DNA of 64,000 nucleotides from Zingiber officinale (lineage: Eukaryota > Streptophyta > Magnoliopsida > Zingiberales > Zingiberaceae). The DNA lies in NCBI RefSeq assembly GCF_018446385.1, contig NC_056000.1:49756722-49820721 (forward strand), in the 5' to 3' direction. The first letter of the stretch is position 1, and each line of letters begins with the position of its first letter. Both the position numbers and the translations under genes were made by a program. The notes beneath the pieces are model-generated. The model worked only from the letters and a program-made list of their open reading frames with translations, made no database searches and was not told the DNA's origin. Positions 1 to 10,582 of this stretch are shown here, piece after piece.

Positions 1-1744
1 TCATCGGGAGACCAAAACCAATTCCTCCTCTCGGTCCCTATCGTAGCCTCTTGTATATAGAGATTTATATCCACCACATACCCACCTTCTTACCCACTCT
101 TTGGTGGCCGGCCAAGCTATCTTGGAACCCAAGCTAGGGCCGGCCAAGAACCAAAGGTTGAGCCAAGTTAATTGACCGACCATAGCTTGGAGCCCAAGCT
201 TGATTGGCCGGCCATATTAAAAGGGAATTTATTTTTAATTAAAATTATTTCTTATGTGGATATCATGTTTTTAAAAGAGAGTTTAAAATTTAAATCTTTC
301 CTTTTATAGCTTTCTACAAAAGATTAAGAAAAGATTTGAAATCTTTCCTTATTTGTAGATTGAAAGGTAGATTTTTATTTTTGAGAAAACTTTCCTTTTT
401 AACCATGTTCATGATTTAAAAGAGAGTTTAAAAATTAAATATTCTCTTTTATAAGTTTCTACAAAAGATTAAGAAAAGATTTGATATCTTTCCTTATTTG
501 TAGATTAAAAGATATTTTAATTTTTTAGAGATAACTTTCTTTTTATCCACATGTTTAAAAGAAAGATTTTAATTTATAAAATTTCCTTTTTACTAACCAA
601 TCATGAAGGGATTAAAATTATTGGAGAAATTTTTATAAATTTCTGGAGACAAATTAGGAAGTTTTAATTAATTAAAACTCTTCTTGTTTATAGTTTGTGG
701 TGACCATCCATTATTATTAAAAGAAGAAAATTATTTTTAATTATAATAGTTTTTCTTTTTCATAGCAAAAGAATTAAGGAAGTTTTTATTAAAATTTCCT
801 TATTTGCCAAGATCAAGGATTATAAAAGAGGGGGTAGAGGTGCCTTCATGGGTGAACGACTCTATTATTCTTCTCCTCTCTTTTCCTCCTTGGTGGCCGG
901 CCCTAGCTTCTCCCTCTTCTCTTCTTCTTGTGGCCGGCGGCAACCCCTCTTGGAGCTCTTGATGGTGGCCGGTTCTAGCTAGGAGAAGAAGAAGAGAAAG
1001 TTTTTTTTTTGTTTCTTTCATCCCTTGGAGCTTGGTGGTGGTGGTCGGACCTCTACTTCTCATGGAGAATTCTTGGTGGCCGAATCTAGCTTGAAGAAGA
1101 AGGAGCTTGGTGGTTCTTGTCTCGGAAGATCGTTGCCCACACAACGTCCGAGATAAGAAGAGGAATATGGTAGAAGATCAAGAGGTTATTTTGCTTACAA
1201 AGAAAGGTATAACTAGTAATTGTTTTCCGCATCATACTAGTTTTCTTTGTATAGTTATTTATGAAAATACCAAACACAAGAGGCATATGATTCTAGAGTT
1301 TTCGAAATAGTTTTTTCGAGTTTGTGTTTTCTTCTTTTTCGAATTTGTGATTCGATTATTCTTTTTGGTTAACCTAGAGTTATTTAAGAAAATAAATATT
1401 AGTTTTTCTTAAAAGGCTTTGCCTAGGCGGTGGTGGTTGCTCCCATATCCAAGAAGGTCATGTGCCTCGCCATGCAGTCCTGGAAGCCAATTTTGGAAAT
1501 TAATATTTATGGAATTAATAACTTAGGTAGATTTGAATCAATAGTGTTAAGTTCCGCTTGCGATTCAAATCTAAACCATTAAGAACAGATAAGTTAAATT
1601 TGGAATCAATGATGTTAAGTTCCGTCTGCGATTCCTAATTTAACTTCTAAAGAACACAATAGGTTATTTAAGGAAAGATTCGACACTTGTACAAAAAAAT
1701 TTTGTACAGTGGAACCGGCACGATTTTCTTAGGACTAACCAACA
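1..1744 (+). mobile_element. LTR of copia family K, copy K1 (cut by window edge)
   Basis: This is the right-hand part of a long LTR. It aligns block by block with the complete copies at 17000-19448 and 59280-61687 and ends in the family terminus ACCAACA at 1744. About the first 850 bases of the LTR lie outside the window. A TATA box (TATAAAAG, 821-828) sits where U3 should end, so the element's own transcript would start near 850. No primer binding site follows the LTR; gypsy sequence follows at once. It is therefore a solo LTR or a recombination product, and its left target-site copy cannot be seen. Short open frames in it (such as 800-1144 on the minus strand) are not genes. Confidence 0.85.
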
Positions 1745-1745
1745 C

Positions 1746-2677
1746 CCAGGCCATCTGCTCGGGAGGAAGAGAATAGAAGCAATGCGTCCCGAGGAGAAAT
1801 CAACATCATCGCTGGTGGACCAATCGAAGGTGACTCCAACAGGGCAAGGAAGGCGCATGCAAGGCAGCTCACGATCCATGCGGTTGGCTGCAGTCAGGAG
1901 CGGGCGAACGGGCCCGAGATCAACTTTGGGCCTAGGGACCTCGAGGAAGTTGAAGTCCCGCATGATGAGACCCTCATCATCCGAGCGGTAATAGCTAACT
2001 ACACTATTCACCACATCTTTATTGATACAAGCAGCTCGGTCAACATAATCTTCTAGAAGGCCTTTGACCAATTGTAAATCGACCGAGCCGAGTTGCTGCC
2101 GATGACAACCCCCCTCTACGGGTTCACCGGTAATGAAGTTTTGCCAGTCGGACAGGTCCAGCTGACTATCTCGCTGGGAGAGGAGCCACTCAGAAGAACG
2201 CGGACTGCTAACCTCATCGTAGTCAACGCTCCCTCTGCGTACAATGTGATCTTGGGGCGACCGGCTCTCAACGAGTTCCGAACGGTCGTCTCCACCTTCT
2301 GCCAGAAAATCAAGTTCCCAGTGGAAGACCAAGTAGGGGAGGTCCGAGGAGACCAGCTGGCAGCCCGGCGGTGCTATATAGAAATGGTCTGAGCCGAAGC
2401 TAGATGTGCTCGGAAAGTACCACGAGTTGAGGTAAACGCTATAACCGAAAAACCACCCTCTCTAGTTTATGAAGAAAAAGAGGAGGTACAAATCCACCTT
2501 GCACGACCGAAGGCCACGACTTTTATAGCGTCTGACCTGGAGGCGAGCCAGAAGGAAGAGCTGATCAAATGTCTTCAACAAAACTGCGACGTCTTTGCTT
2601 GGTCAACTCACGAGCTACCGGGAGTCTCGCCGAGCATAGTGCAGCACGAGCTTCATGTCTGACCGGACACCCAGCAG
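1746..2677 (+). pseudogene. Gypsy aspartic protease region and linker to RT
   Basis: The frame encodes the end of gag-pol and a retropepsin-like protease. The catalytic triplet region reads DTSSS near 2024-2038, where the family usually has DTGSS, so the flap-side glycine is lost. The typical downstream block ending in VILGRPALNEFR is visible near 2249-2285. In-frame stops lie at 2054-2056, 2075-2077, 2390-2392 and 2660-2662. The protease would have cleaved the Gag-Pol precursor inside the retrotransposon particle. Gag upstream is absent. Confidence 0.75.
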
Positions 2678-3895
2678 GTGAAGCAAAGGAAGAGGGACTT
2701 CAGTGCTGAACAGAATGTCATCATTCGAGCGGAAGTAGAGAAGCTACTGGAGGTTGACCACATACGGGAAGTGCAGTTCCCGAGCTGGCTTGCAAATGTG
2801 GTACTAGTCTCCAAGCCGGGCAACAAATGGAGGGTCTGCATCGACTTCCGGGACCTAAACAAGGCATGCCCGAAGGATTTCTACCCTTTACCCTGGATCG
2901 ACCAACTAGTAGACTCTACCGTGGGGTGCGAGCTAATATGCTTGCTGGATGCCTATCAGGGTTACCACCAGGTGTCGCTCGCCCGAGAAGACCAAGAGAA
3001 AGTCAGTTTCGTCATCGCGGACGGCACTTACTGTTACAACGTGATGTCGTTCGAGCTAAAGAATGCTGGCGCAACATATCAGCGGCTGATGAACAAAGTG
3101 TTCCGGGGGCAGATTAGGCGCAACTTGGAGGTCTACGTAGATGATATACTCATCAAATCACTCCGAGCGGCAGATCTTTGCAAGGATATAGAGGAAACCT
3201 TCCAAACACTAAGGAAGTATGGAGTCAAGCTGAATCCAAAAAAGTGTTTGTTCGGAGCAAAAGGCGGACATTTTCTGGGATACATTGTCACCGAGCGGGG
3301 TCTCGAGGCGAACCCTAGCAAGGTTAAAGCACTGCAAGATATGCCACCCCCCAGAAATCTGAGGGAAGTGCAACGTCTTACCGGTCGGATAACGGCTCTA
3401 TCGCGATTCATCTCTAGAACGGCCGACCGAAGCCTCCCTTTCTTCAAGATCCTGCGAAGAGCTACAAAATTCCAATGGGACGAAGAGTGCGATCAGGCGT
3501 TCGAGGAGCTGAAGATGTATCTGAATTCTTTACCTGTGCTGGCTAAGCCGAGCATAGGCGAACCGCTCCGTATATACCTGTCCTCCACCGAGCATGCTGT
3601 CGGCTCGGCGATGGTGAAAGGAAGCGAAGAGGAGCAGCCCGTGTATTTCCTGAGCCACATTTTAAAAGATGTCGAGTCTCACTACACTGACCTCGAGAAG
3701 CTTTCGTTCGCTTTAGTCCTCGCCGCTCGTAGACTCCACCCATATTTCTTGGCGCATATGATCATCGTTATGACAAATAGCCCGTTGGGAAGAGTGCTCC
3801 TGAATCCAGAGGCGTACGGGCAGCTCATCAAATGGACGACGGAGCTCAGTGAATTCGACATCCAGTATCAAGCCCGTTCAGCGATTAAGGTGTAG
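2678..3895 (+). pseudogene. Gypsy reverse transcriptase and RNase H
   Basis: A 405-codon open stretch that would copy element RNA into cDNA. RT fingers and palm are recognisable (WRVCIDFRDLNKACPKD near 2830, FYPLPWID near 2880), and the catalytic YVDD box lies at about 3133-3144 within VYVDDILIKS. The thumb and connection follow, with a typical gypsy RNase H start (LRIYLSSTEHAVGSAM near 3570). The RT is unusually well preserved for a block with so many stops around it. It ends in TAG at 3893-3895, after which the same frame continues into the second RNase H. The start given is simply the first position after the preceding in-frame stop with good homology. Confidence 0.88.
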
Positions 3896-4597
3896 TCCTT
3901 GGCAGATTTTGTAACTGAGGTACACAATCCTGAGCCCGAAGTTTCGTGGAAAGTATTTGTGGACAGGTCATCCACTCGGCTCGGCAGCGGAATCGGTATT
4001 TTACTGCTTTCTCCTCAAGAAGAGCGGATGCATCTATCCGTCTGTCTGGATTACCGGGCAACAAATAATGAGACGGAATATGAGGCCCTCATAGCCGGCC
4101 TACAGACTGCGTGGCATGTGGGAGCCCGCCGGGTGATACTATACTCTGACTCCCAATTGGCCGCCCAACAACTCTCAGGGTCCTTCGAGATAAACAACGC
4201 AAGGCTTCGGCTCTACGCGGAGGCCTTTGAAAAGCTCAGGACTAACTTCATCGAGGTTGTCATACAGAAGATCCCCCGAGCCGAGAACCAGTCAGCAGAC
4301 GAATTAGCCAAGCTCGCTAGCTCAATATCGCCGATCATCATCCAACAGCCAATTGAGCAGGTGTCCTTGGAGGCGCACATCGACCGGATGGAAGGCCTCA
4401 CATTCCCAAGCGATTGGAGAACAGCCATAATGGAATTTTTACACTCGGAAGCCACGTCGTCCAATCGGGAGGAAGCCCAGCTACTGAGGAGGAGAGCCGA
4501 CCGGTTCACACTCATTGGGGACCAGCTTTACAAAAAGGCGTTCTCCCGTCCGCTGCTGAAGTGTGTCAGCTCGGAAGACGCAGAATATATTCTCTAG
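3896..4597 (+). pseudogene. Additional archaeal-type RNase H (aRNH) of the Tat element
   Basis: After a TAG the frame continues with SLADFV and then a second RNase H domain (SWKVFVDRSS near 3940, ATNNETEYEALIAGL near 4060, YSDSQLAAQQ near 4143). The acidic residues of the RNase H active site (D in VFVD, E in NETEYEAL, D in YSDS) are visible. A duplicated RNase H of archaeal type is known from plant Tat elements, and this is the main reason for the lineage call. The C-terminal part leads toward integrase (LHSEATSSN... near 4440) and stops at 4595-4597. It would help to remove the RNA template during reverse transcription. Confidence 0.8.
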
Positions 4598-5632
4598 GAA
4601 GTACATCAAGGATCTTGCGGAGGTCATCCGGACGGGCGATCGTTGGCTAGGAAGATCCTACTGGCCGGATACTTCTAGCCAACTCTACAAGAAGACGCCG
4701 CTCGGACCGTCGCCACCTGTCTTTCCTGTCAGAAGTTCCATAACTTCTCCCATAGGCCAATGGAGAGGATGAAGGCGTCTGCTGTGTTCTGCCCGTTCGA
4801 CCAGTGGGGTATAGATATAGTAGGACCTTTCCCTATGGCGACCGGGCAGCGGAGGTTTTTATTGGTGGCGGTCGACTATTTCTCCAAGTGGGTCGAAGCC
4901 GAACCACTGGCCAAGATAACCGAGAAGATGGTCAAGAAGTTCATCTGGCAGCATATAATCTGTCGGTTTGGCATTCCTGCTTGGCTCATTTCTGATAACG
5001 GGCAGCAGTTCGTTGGTCAGCAGCTAGGAGAATGGTGCAAGGGGTACGACATCGAACAACACTTCACTTCCGTGGCGTATCCTCAGAGCAATGGTCAAGC
5101 CGAAGTAGCCAACCGGGAGATCCTACGAATGCTTCGGGTTCGGCTCGATCACATGGGAGGAAGATGGGTGGACGAGCTGCCCGGCGTGCTATGGGCCATT
5201 CGCATAATCCCAAAGGAGGGAACGGGGGTAACACCGTTCCATTTGGTATACTGGGGCGAGGCGGTCGTCCCAGTCGAGGTCGGAGTCGAGTCCGATTGGG
5301 TCCAGAACTATGATGGGGACAACGCCGAGCGGAGACAGCTGGAGTTGGACCTAGTTGACGAAGCACGAGCTAAAGCAGCCGTCCGGCTGATGGCATACAG
5401 GCAAAGAATGAAGCAGAATTACAACAGGCGTGTAATTCCCAGAGCATTCCAGGTCGGCGACCTAGTATAGAAGAAGGTGAAGCCGGTCGGCGATGTGAGC
5501 AAGATGGAAGCTCCTTGGGCGGGGCCCTTCAGAGTCGTCGAGAAGCTCCGATCGGGTGCATACTATCTGGAAGATGAGGATGGACGGCGGTTAGAACGAC
5601 CATGGAGCGCAAACCACCTCCAGCCGTACTGA
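4598..5632 (+). pseudogene. Gypsy integrase with zinc-binding N-terminus and C-terminal tail
   Basis: The frame carries the H2C2 zinc-binding region (His residues just after 4600, CLSCQK near 4720), then the catalytic core: D in QWGIDIVGPFP (near 4805), D in ISDNGQQF (near 4990) and E in NGQAEVANREIL (near 5090-5125), which is the DDE triad. A C-terminal tail (AGPFRVVEKL, then HLQPY) ends at a natural-looking TGA at 5630-5632. Premature stops lie at 4676-4678 and 5468-5470. Intact, it would insert element cDNA into chromosomes. There is no frameshift between core and tail. Confidence 0.85.
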
Positions 5633-5754
5633 GCGGGGTAAAAGGTGCGCCAATGTAATTTATTTCATGTATGCTCCGTTCGTCTGTATCCTTTGGCTAC
5701 AGGAGTAAAAATTAAAAAAACAAAGGATATGAGCATTTGGTGCCGAACGACACA

Positions 5755-6690
5755 ACTCCCTGAAGACCGTCGAGCGGCGACGTTAAATTCTAGAGTCGAA
5801 CCAGCGACTATAAACCCCCCGGCCTGAAGACCGTCGAGCGACGACGTTAAACCCTAGAGTTGAACCGACAACTATAAACCCCCCGGTCGGAAGACCGTCG
5901 AGCGGCGACGTTAAACACTAGAGTTGAACCGGCGACTATAAACCCCCCGGTCGGAAGATCGTCGAGCGGCGACGTTAAACTCTAGAGTCAAACCGGCGAC
6001 TATAAACCCCTCGGCCTGAAGACCGTCGAGCGGCGACGTTAAACTCTAGAGTCGAACCAGCGACTATAAACCCCCCGGTCGGAAGACCGTCGAGCGGCAA
6101 CGTTAAACTCTAGAGTCGAACCGGCGACTATAAACCCCCCGGCCTGAAGACCGTTGAGCGGCCATGTTAAACTCTAGAGTCGAACCGGCGACTATAAACG
6201 CCTCGACCTGAAGATCGTCGAGCGGCGATGTTAAACTCTAGAGTCGAACTGGCGACTATAAACCCCCCGGTCGGAAAATCGTCGAGCGGCGACGTTAAAC
6301 TCTAGAGTCGAACTAGCGACTATAAACCCCACGGCCTGAAGACCGTCGAGCGGCGACGTTAAACTCTAGAGTCGAACCGGCGACTATAAATCCCCCGGTC
6401 GGAAGACCGTCGAGCGGCGACGTTAAACTCTAGAGTCGAATCGGCGACTATAAACCCCCGGCCTGAAGACCATCAAGCGGTGACGTTAAACTCTAGAGTC
6501 GAACCGACGATTATAAACCCCCCGACCTGAAGACCGTCGAGCGGCGATGTTAAACTCTAGAGTCGAACCGGTGACTATAGACCCCCCGGCCTGAAGACCG
6601 TCGAGCGACGACGTTAAACTCTAGGGTCGAAGCGGCAACCATAAACGCTCCGCTCGGAAGGCCGCAATGCGGCAACATTAAAGCCCGACA
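5755..6690 (+). repeat. 64-bp tandem array in the gypsy 3' UTR, about 14 units
   Basis: The unit runs GAAGACCGTCGAGCGGCGAC, then TTAAACTCTAGAGTCGAACC and GGCGACTATAAACCCCCCGG. Units come in two versions, joined by either CGGCCTGAAGA or CGGTCGGAAGA, and these often alternate, giving a partial 128-bp higher-order period. Units drift toward the right end. The array lies between the pol stop and the polyadenylation side of the element, the place where plant Tat/Ogre elements are known to carry tandem repeats that can seed satellites. It is not a CRISPR: there are no unique spacers. Confidence 0.9.
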
Positions 6691-7261
6691 CTTAATGGCA
6701 GACAAGCGACTATCCTAAATCCCAGAAGGGACCAGCGAGTAGAAGCATTTGGGCATAGACTCCGCTAGGGCCATAAGGTTATTAATGACAACCAGGGGAA
6801 AACAAGCTAACAGAACAAAAGTTGCAATCAAAAGTGGCATTTGAAACAAAAGTTGGCTGACCAAGCGACAGAAATACAAAAATACAAAAGACACTTCATT
6901 CGAGATAATCAAAAACGCTCTTCGGTATGGTGGTAAGAAGCGCTGCATGCTCTCGGGCGGGGATGACAAAGGACTCCTACAAGTGACCTTGGGCTTTCAG
7001 GTGGTCCGCAGTGGTAGTGATGGCCAACTCGAATGCCAGGACGAGCCGATCGCACACCTTCTGAACAAACTCAGCCGAGCGAATGTACTTCTGTCTCAGT
7101 ACGACAAACTGGCTTGGCTCAGCCTCTTGATACTCCTTGAGAGTAGAGCGAGAGGCCTCGAGGGCCTCCTACAGGGTCTTCAGCTCATCCTTGAGAGCCA
7201 CCACCTCGACCGAACGATCCTTCTTTTCGCGGTCCAACAGATCTGCCAACTCCTTTACTCG
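6691..7261. other. Gypsy 3' spacer without a clear gene
   Basis: This joins the tandem array to the antisense ORF. Minus-strand frames are partly open and could hold the C-terminal end of the antisense protein, but I see no domain. Its GC-rich, CGAGCG-containing composition matches the rest of the gypsy element. Confidence 0.4.
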
Positions 7262-7905
7262 CTATTCCAGGGCGCGGGCCTCCACATTCTTCGCTTCCAA
7301 ATCGGCGATAGCGGTATTCTTCCGAGTGGTTGCGAGTTCTATCTTGCGGTCATAAGTTTTGACCTGCTTTTCAAGCTGGTCTAGCATGTATGCCTGGTCG
7401 GTTGTCTTCTTCCGCTCGGCCTCTAGCTGCTCCTTGGTCTTGGCCAGCACCTTTTGCAGCTCGACATATGAAGGGCCCTGAGAAGAGGACGACTCATCAG
7501 AAGGCTTGAGATGCTTCAGCTCATCTTCCAGCAGCGCCAGACGAGCGGCAACCGCTACGTCTTCCACCCATCGCTAACAAAAAAAAGGAGCTTTTTAATG
7601 CCGAATGAGGGGGGGGGGGGCGATACAAAGAAGTTTGAGTGGACAGAAGACTTACGGCGGTGACATGCCTCATGTGCTGTTAGCTAGCAGGCCGGCAGGC
7701 ATTACGGCGACGCGGGCTTGGGCATCCACCCATACCTCGACGAGCGGCCCCCGGATGGCGATCATGTGCTCAGGGGCCATGGGCCGATCCGAATCCGCGA
7801 GGTAATCCTCGGTAGGAAGATGCAGAGTGGCCTTAATGGTACGGTGCACGCTCGACGTCGTGTGAGCGGACGCGGAGGGATCAGATGCGGGGGCGGACGA
7901 CTTGG
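7262..7905 (-). pseudogene. Antisense ORF of the Tat element, coiled-coil part
   Basis: On the minus strand 7573-7262 encodes about 100 residues with strong heptad-like content (ARLALLEDELKHLK, AKTKEQLEAERKKT, LEKQVKTYDRKIELA), hence a likely coiled coil. Upstream on the same strand, 7905-7671 encodes a Ser/Ala/Pro-rich stretch followed by MAPEHMIAIRGPLVEVW. The two parts are separated by a stretch with a plausible GT-AG intron (donor GTAAG at 7655-7651, acceptor TTGTTAG ending at 7574, 82 nt), although the upstream frame hits a stop at 7670 before the donor. Antisense ORFs at this place are known in Tat/Retand elements (the putative gypsy-type transposon protein family). I infer that relation from position and composition, not from a clear domain. 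Confidence 0.45.
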
Positions 7906-7911
7906 AAAGAT

Positions 7912-9166
7912 CCATATGGAAGTCTTGATAGCTTTCCTTAATGGAAGTCTTGAAGAAAATATCCATATGAAGTAATCAGAAGGGTTCATTGAAAAGGACA
8001 AAGAGTATCTAGTGTGCAATCTCAATCGGTCCATTTATGGACTGAAGCAAGCTTCAAGATCTTGGAACATCCGGTTTAATGAAGTAATCCAATCATATGG
8101 ATTTATTCAGTGTCCGGATGAGTCTTGTGTATACAAGAAGTGTAACGGAAACGTGGTGGTATTTCCTGTACTATACATAGATGATATTTTGTTAATTGAC
8201 AACAATGTCAAGGTATTATCAGACGTAAGGGTATGGTTGTCCAAACAATTTGATATGAAGGACTTAGGAGAATGTGCACACATTCTTGGGATCAAAGTTA
8301 TAAGGGATCGCAAGAAAAGAATGTTGTGCCTATCCCAAGCTTTATATATAGATACAATCCTTGCTCGTTTTCGCATGCAAAACTCCAAGAAAGGTTTCTT
8401 ACCTTTTAGGCATGGAGTAGCCTTATCTAAAGATATGTCTCCGAAGACATCAAAGGAGATAGAGGACATGAAGGCGGTTCCTTATGCTTCGGCTGTAGGA
8501 AGCCTTATGTATGCAATGCTGTGTACGAGACCTGATATTTGTTTTACCGTGGGCATGGTTAGCAGATATCAGAGTAATCTTAGATAAAGACATTGGACTG
8601 CTGTGAAGCATATTTTAAAGTACCTGAGAAGGACTAGAGATTATATGCTAGTCCACTAAGCAGACGATTTGCTCCCTGTGGGTTACACGGATTCAGACTT
8701 CCAATCAGATAGGGACAATAGTAAGTCTACGTCAGGCTATGTGTTCACTCTAGGAGGTGGAGCCATTGCATGGAGGAGTGTTAAGCAGAAATGCGTCTCG
8801 GGCTCAACCATGGAAGCTGAGTATGTGGTAGCCTCTGAGGCAGCCAAAGAAGCTGTATAGCTCAGGAATTTTCTAATGGACTTAGATGTGATTCCTGGTT
8901 TGCCCAAGATCATCACAATTTATTGTGATAATAGCGGTGCAGTTGCAAACTCGAAGGAACCACGAGCCCATAAGGCAAGTAAACATATAGAGCGCAAGTA
9001 CCACTTGATACGAGACATCGTCAAGCGAGGAGAAGTTATCGTCGCCAAGATTGCATCAGCAGATAACCTGGCAGATCCTTTCACTAAGGCCCTTCCGACG
9101 AAAGCTTTTGATCGGCATGTGGAGGGGATGGGAATCAGATGTATGGCAACAGATATGGCAGCTTAG
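7912..9166 (+). pseudogene. Copia (Angela-like) pol fragment: RT and RNase H, four nonsense codons
   Basis: From about 7912 the sequence is nearly identical to 15733-16981 of the second copia copy. It covers the rear half of RT (YIDDIL box near 8175-8195), the connection and RNase H (GYTDSDF near 8684, STMEAEYVVASEAAKEAV near 8805, DNSGAVANSKEP near 8928). Relative to the sister copy it has stops at 7973-7975, 8585-8587, 8657-8659 and 8858-8860, each a single C-to-T or G-to-A change. The frame ends at TAG 9164-9166, 22 bp before the 3' LTR. The 5' half of pol has been replaced by gypsy sequence. Confidence 0.9.
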
Positions 9167-9171
9167 TCTTT

Positions 9172-9188
9172 TAGTAGAAGTGGGAGAT
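9172..9188 (+). promoter_or_regulatory. Polypurine tract of copia K
   Basis: The purine-rich stretch AGTAGAAGTGGGAGA lies directly before the LTR start TGTTGGAG, as expected for the primer of plus-strand cDNA synthesis. The sister element has a weaker version (AGTATAAGTGAGAGA) at 16984-16998. Confidence 0.6.
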
Positions 9189-10582
9189 TGTTGGAGTGTA
9201 TACTAAAAGCCTAACTTTTGTAAATATTTATTTTTGAAATAAAAGAACCACATTGGTTAATATCTACATTTATTTGTTAAATGTAATTGTTCAATTAATT
9301 TATAAAGTATATAACATGGAGTGTGGTGTCACACTCAGAAGATCATATTATCGTTTCTCTATAAATTACAAACAGTAGCTCACGACTAAGATGGAAATGA
9401 ACAAACTATCAGAATAGTCATAGTGTAATTAAGTATTAGTTTATCTTGACTACTAAATTACACTGATACACTTTAAGTGTATTGAGTAGGACCATTTAGA
9501 TAAGTTCTTTTTGTACTGACCTAGTAAAAGAACTAGACCTTAGTTATTATGGAAGTGTGTGCTCTGAATCCTAATATAATAACAAGCACATATATTTAAT
9601 ATTTATTTCTTTGACTTATCAAAGGGTGAGGTTTAGCTCGATAAATCAATATGCCTGATAAGTTGGGAAATGATATTACTTATAGTGTGTGTTGTTGATT
9701 ATAGAAGGAATCTGTGTCCTAGTTATCTAGGTTGAGAATGTCCCTAAGAGGAGCTCATAAGGATTGCCATGTTAAACCCTGTAGGTGGACTTAGTCCGAC
9801 ATGACAATGAAGTTGAGTGGTACTACTCTTGGAGCTAGATATTAATTAAGTGAGTTGTCAGTAACTTACTTAATTAGTGGACATTCGTAATCTTAAACAC
9901 AGGGAGACTAACACACTCATGATAAGAAGGAGTCCATAATGTAATTTGGGATTGGTGCGGTAGTGCAGTAATAACTCTCTAGTGGAATGAGTTATTATCG
10001 ATGAACTTGAGTTGTGTGTTCGGGGCGAGCACGGGATACTCAAGCTCATCGGAAGGCCAAAACCAATTTCTCCTCTAGTTCCCTATCGTAGCCACATTAT
10101 AGCCTCAAGTCCATCCAAATGTAAAGCTCTTCTTGGTGTCCAAGAAGTGGGCCGGTCCAATGCTTGGTGACCAAGCAAGGGCTGGCCATATCCTCTTTAT
10201 AGGGGTCGGCCCTATTGCTTGGTGACCAAGCATGTAGGGGCCGACCAAGATTAATTCAAATAGGAGGGGTGTTTTGAATTTTTAAAATCTTCTCTTTGTA
10301 GAAAACTATAAGTTTTAAAAGAGAGTTTTTTTAATTTTTAATACTTTTTTCTTATTTGAATTAGACCACATGTTTTAATAGAGAGTTTTAAAAGTTTTAA
10401 AACTTTCCTTTTTTAACCATCCTCATGGTTTAAGAAAAAAAAGGAAGATAAGTTTTAAAATTAAAATGTTCTATTATCATGTTAAAAAAGGAAATTTTGT
10501 AAGAGAAGTTTTAAATTTTAAAACATGGTTTCAATTTTTAAAACTTTCCTTTTTTAACTCCTACTTTAGGAAAGAGAGCTTG
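9189..10582 (+). mobile_element. 3' LTR of copia K, copy K2, broken at its right side
   Basis: It begins with the family terminus TGTTGGAGTGTATACTAAAA directly after the polypurine tract and follows copy K5 (17000 onward) to GAGAGCTTG at about 10582. There it stops abruptly and a different LTR type begins. TATA box, R and U5 are therefore missing. It contains the palindrome TGCTTGGTGACCAAGCA at 10161-10177 and a second one near 10218. Confidence 0.85.

Larger units (their letters stand above)
1745..7905 (+). mobile_element. Tat-lineage Ty3/gypsy retrotransposon, decayed and lacking both LTRs
   Basis: In order this block holds protease, reverse transcriptase-RNase H, a second archaeal-type RNase H, integrase, a 3' untranslated region with a 64-bp tandem array, and an antisense coiled-coil ORF. 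The additional RNase H after pol RNase H, a satellite-like 3' UTR and an antisense ORF are known marks of the plant Tat/Retand lineage. All pol domains stay in one reading frame from about 1746 to 5632, broken only by stop codons (eight before the final one). Gag and both LTRs are missing: the left end abuts a copia LTR and the right end runs into copia pol at about 7910. The element is dead. Confidence 0.85.

Noticed and set aside
800..1286. Open frames within LTR K1 on both strands, and similar frames at 14049-14543, 18511-18867, 35606-36050, 60718-61171 and 63267-63629
   Set aside because: All lie in R-U5 of the same LTR family, change length from copy to copy, and consist of Ser/Arg/Glu-rich low-complexity translation; none is conserved as a protein.
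2678..5632. Integrated plant pararetrovirus
   Set aside because: Domain order (protease, RT, RNase H, archaeal RNase H, integrase) includes integrase and lacks movement and coat proteins; it is a Tat-type gypsy element.
5755..6690. Possible CRISPR-like array
   Set aside because: Repeat units are contiguous and the intervening parts are repeats too; there are no unique spacers and the context is a plant retrotransposon.
7609..7621. Poly-G run as a possible sequencing artefact or G-quadruplex site
   Set aside because: A single G run cannot form an intramolecular quadruplex, and similar runs occur in several LTRs here, so I note it only as part of the candidate intron.
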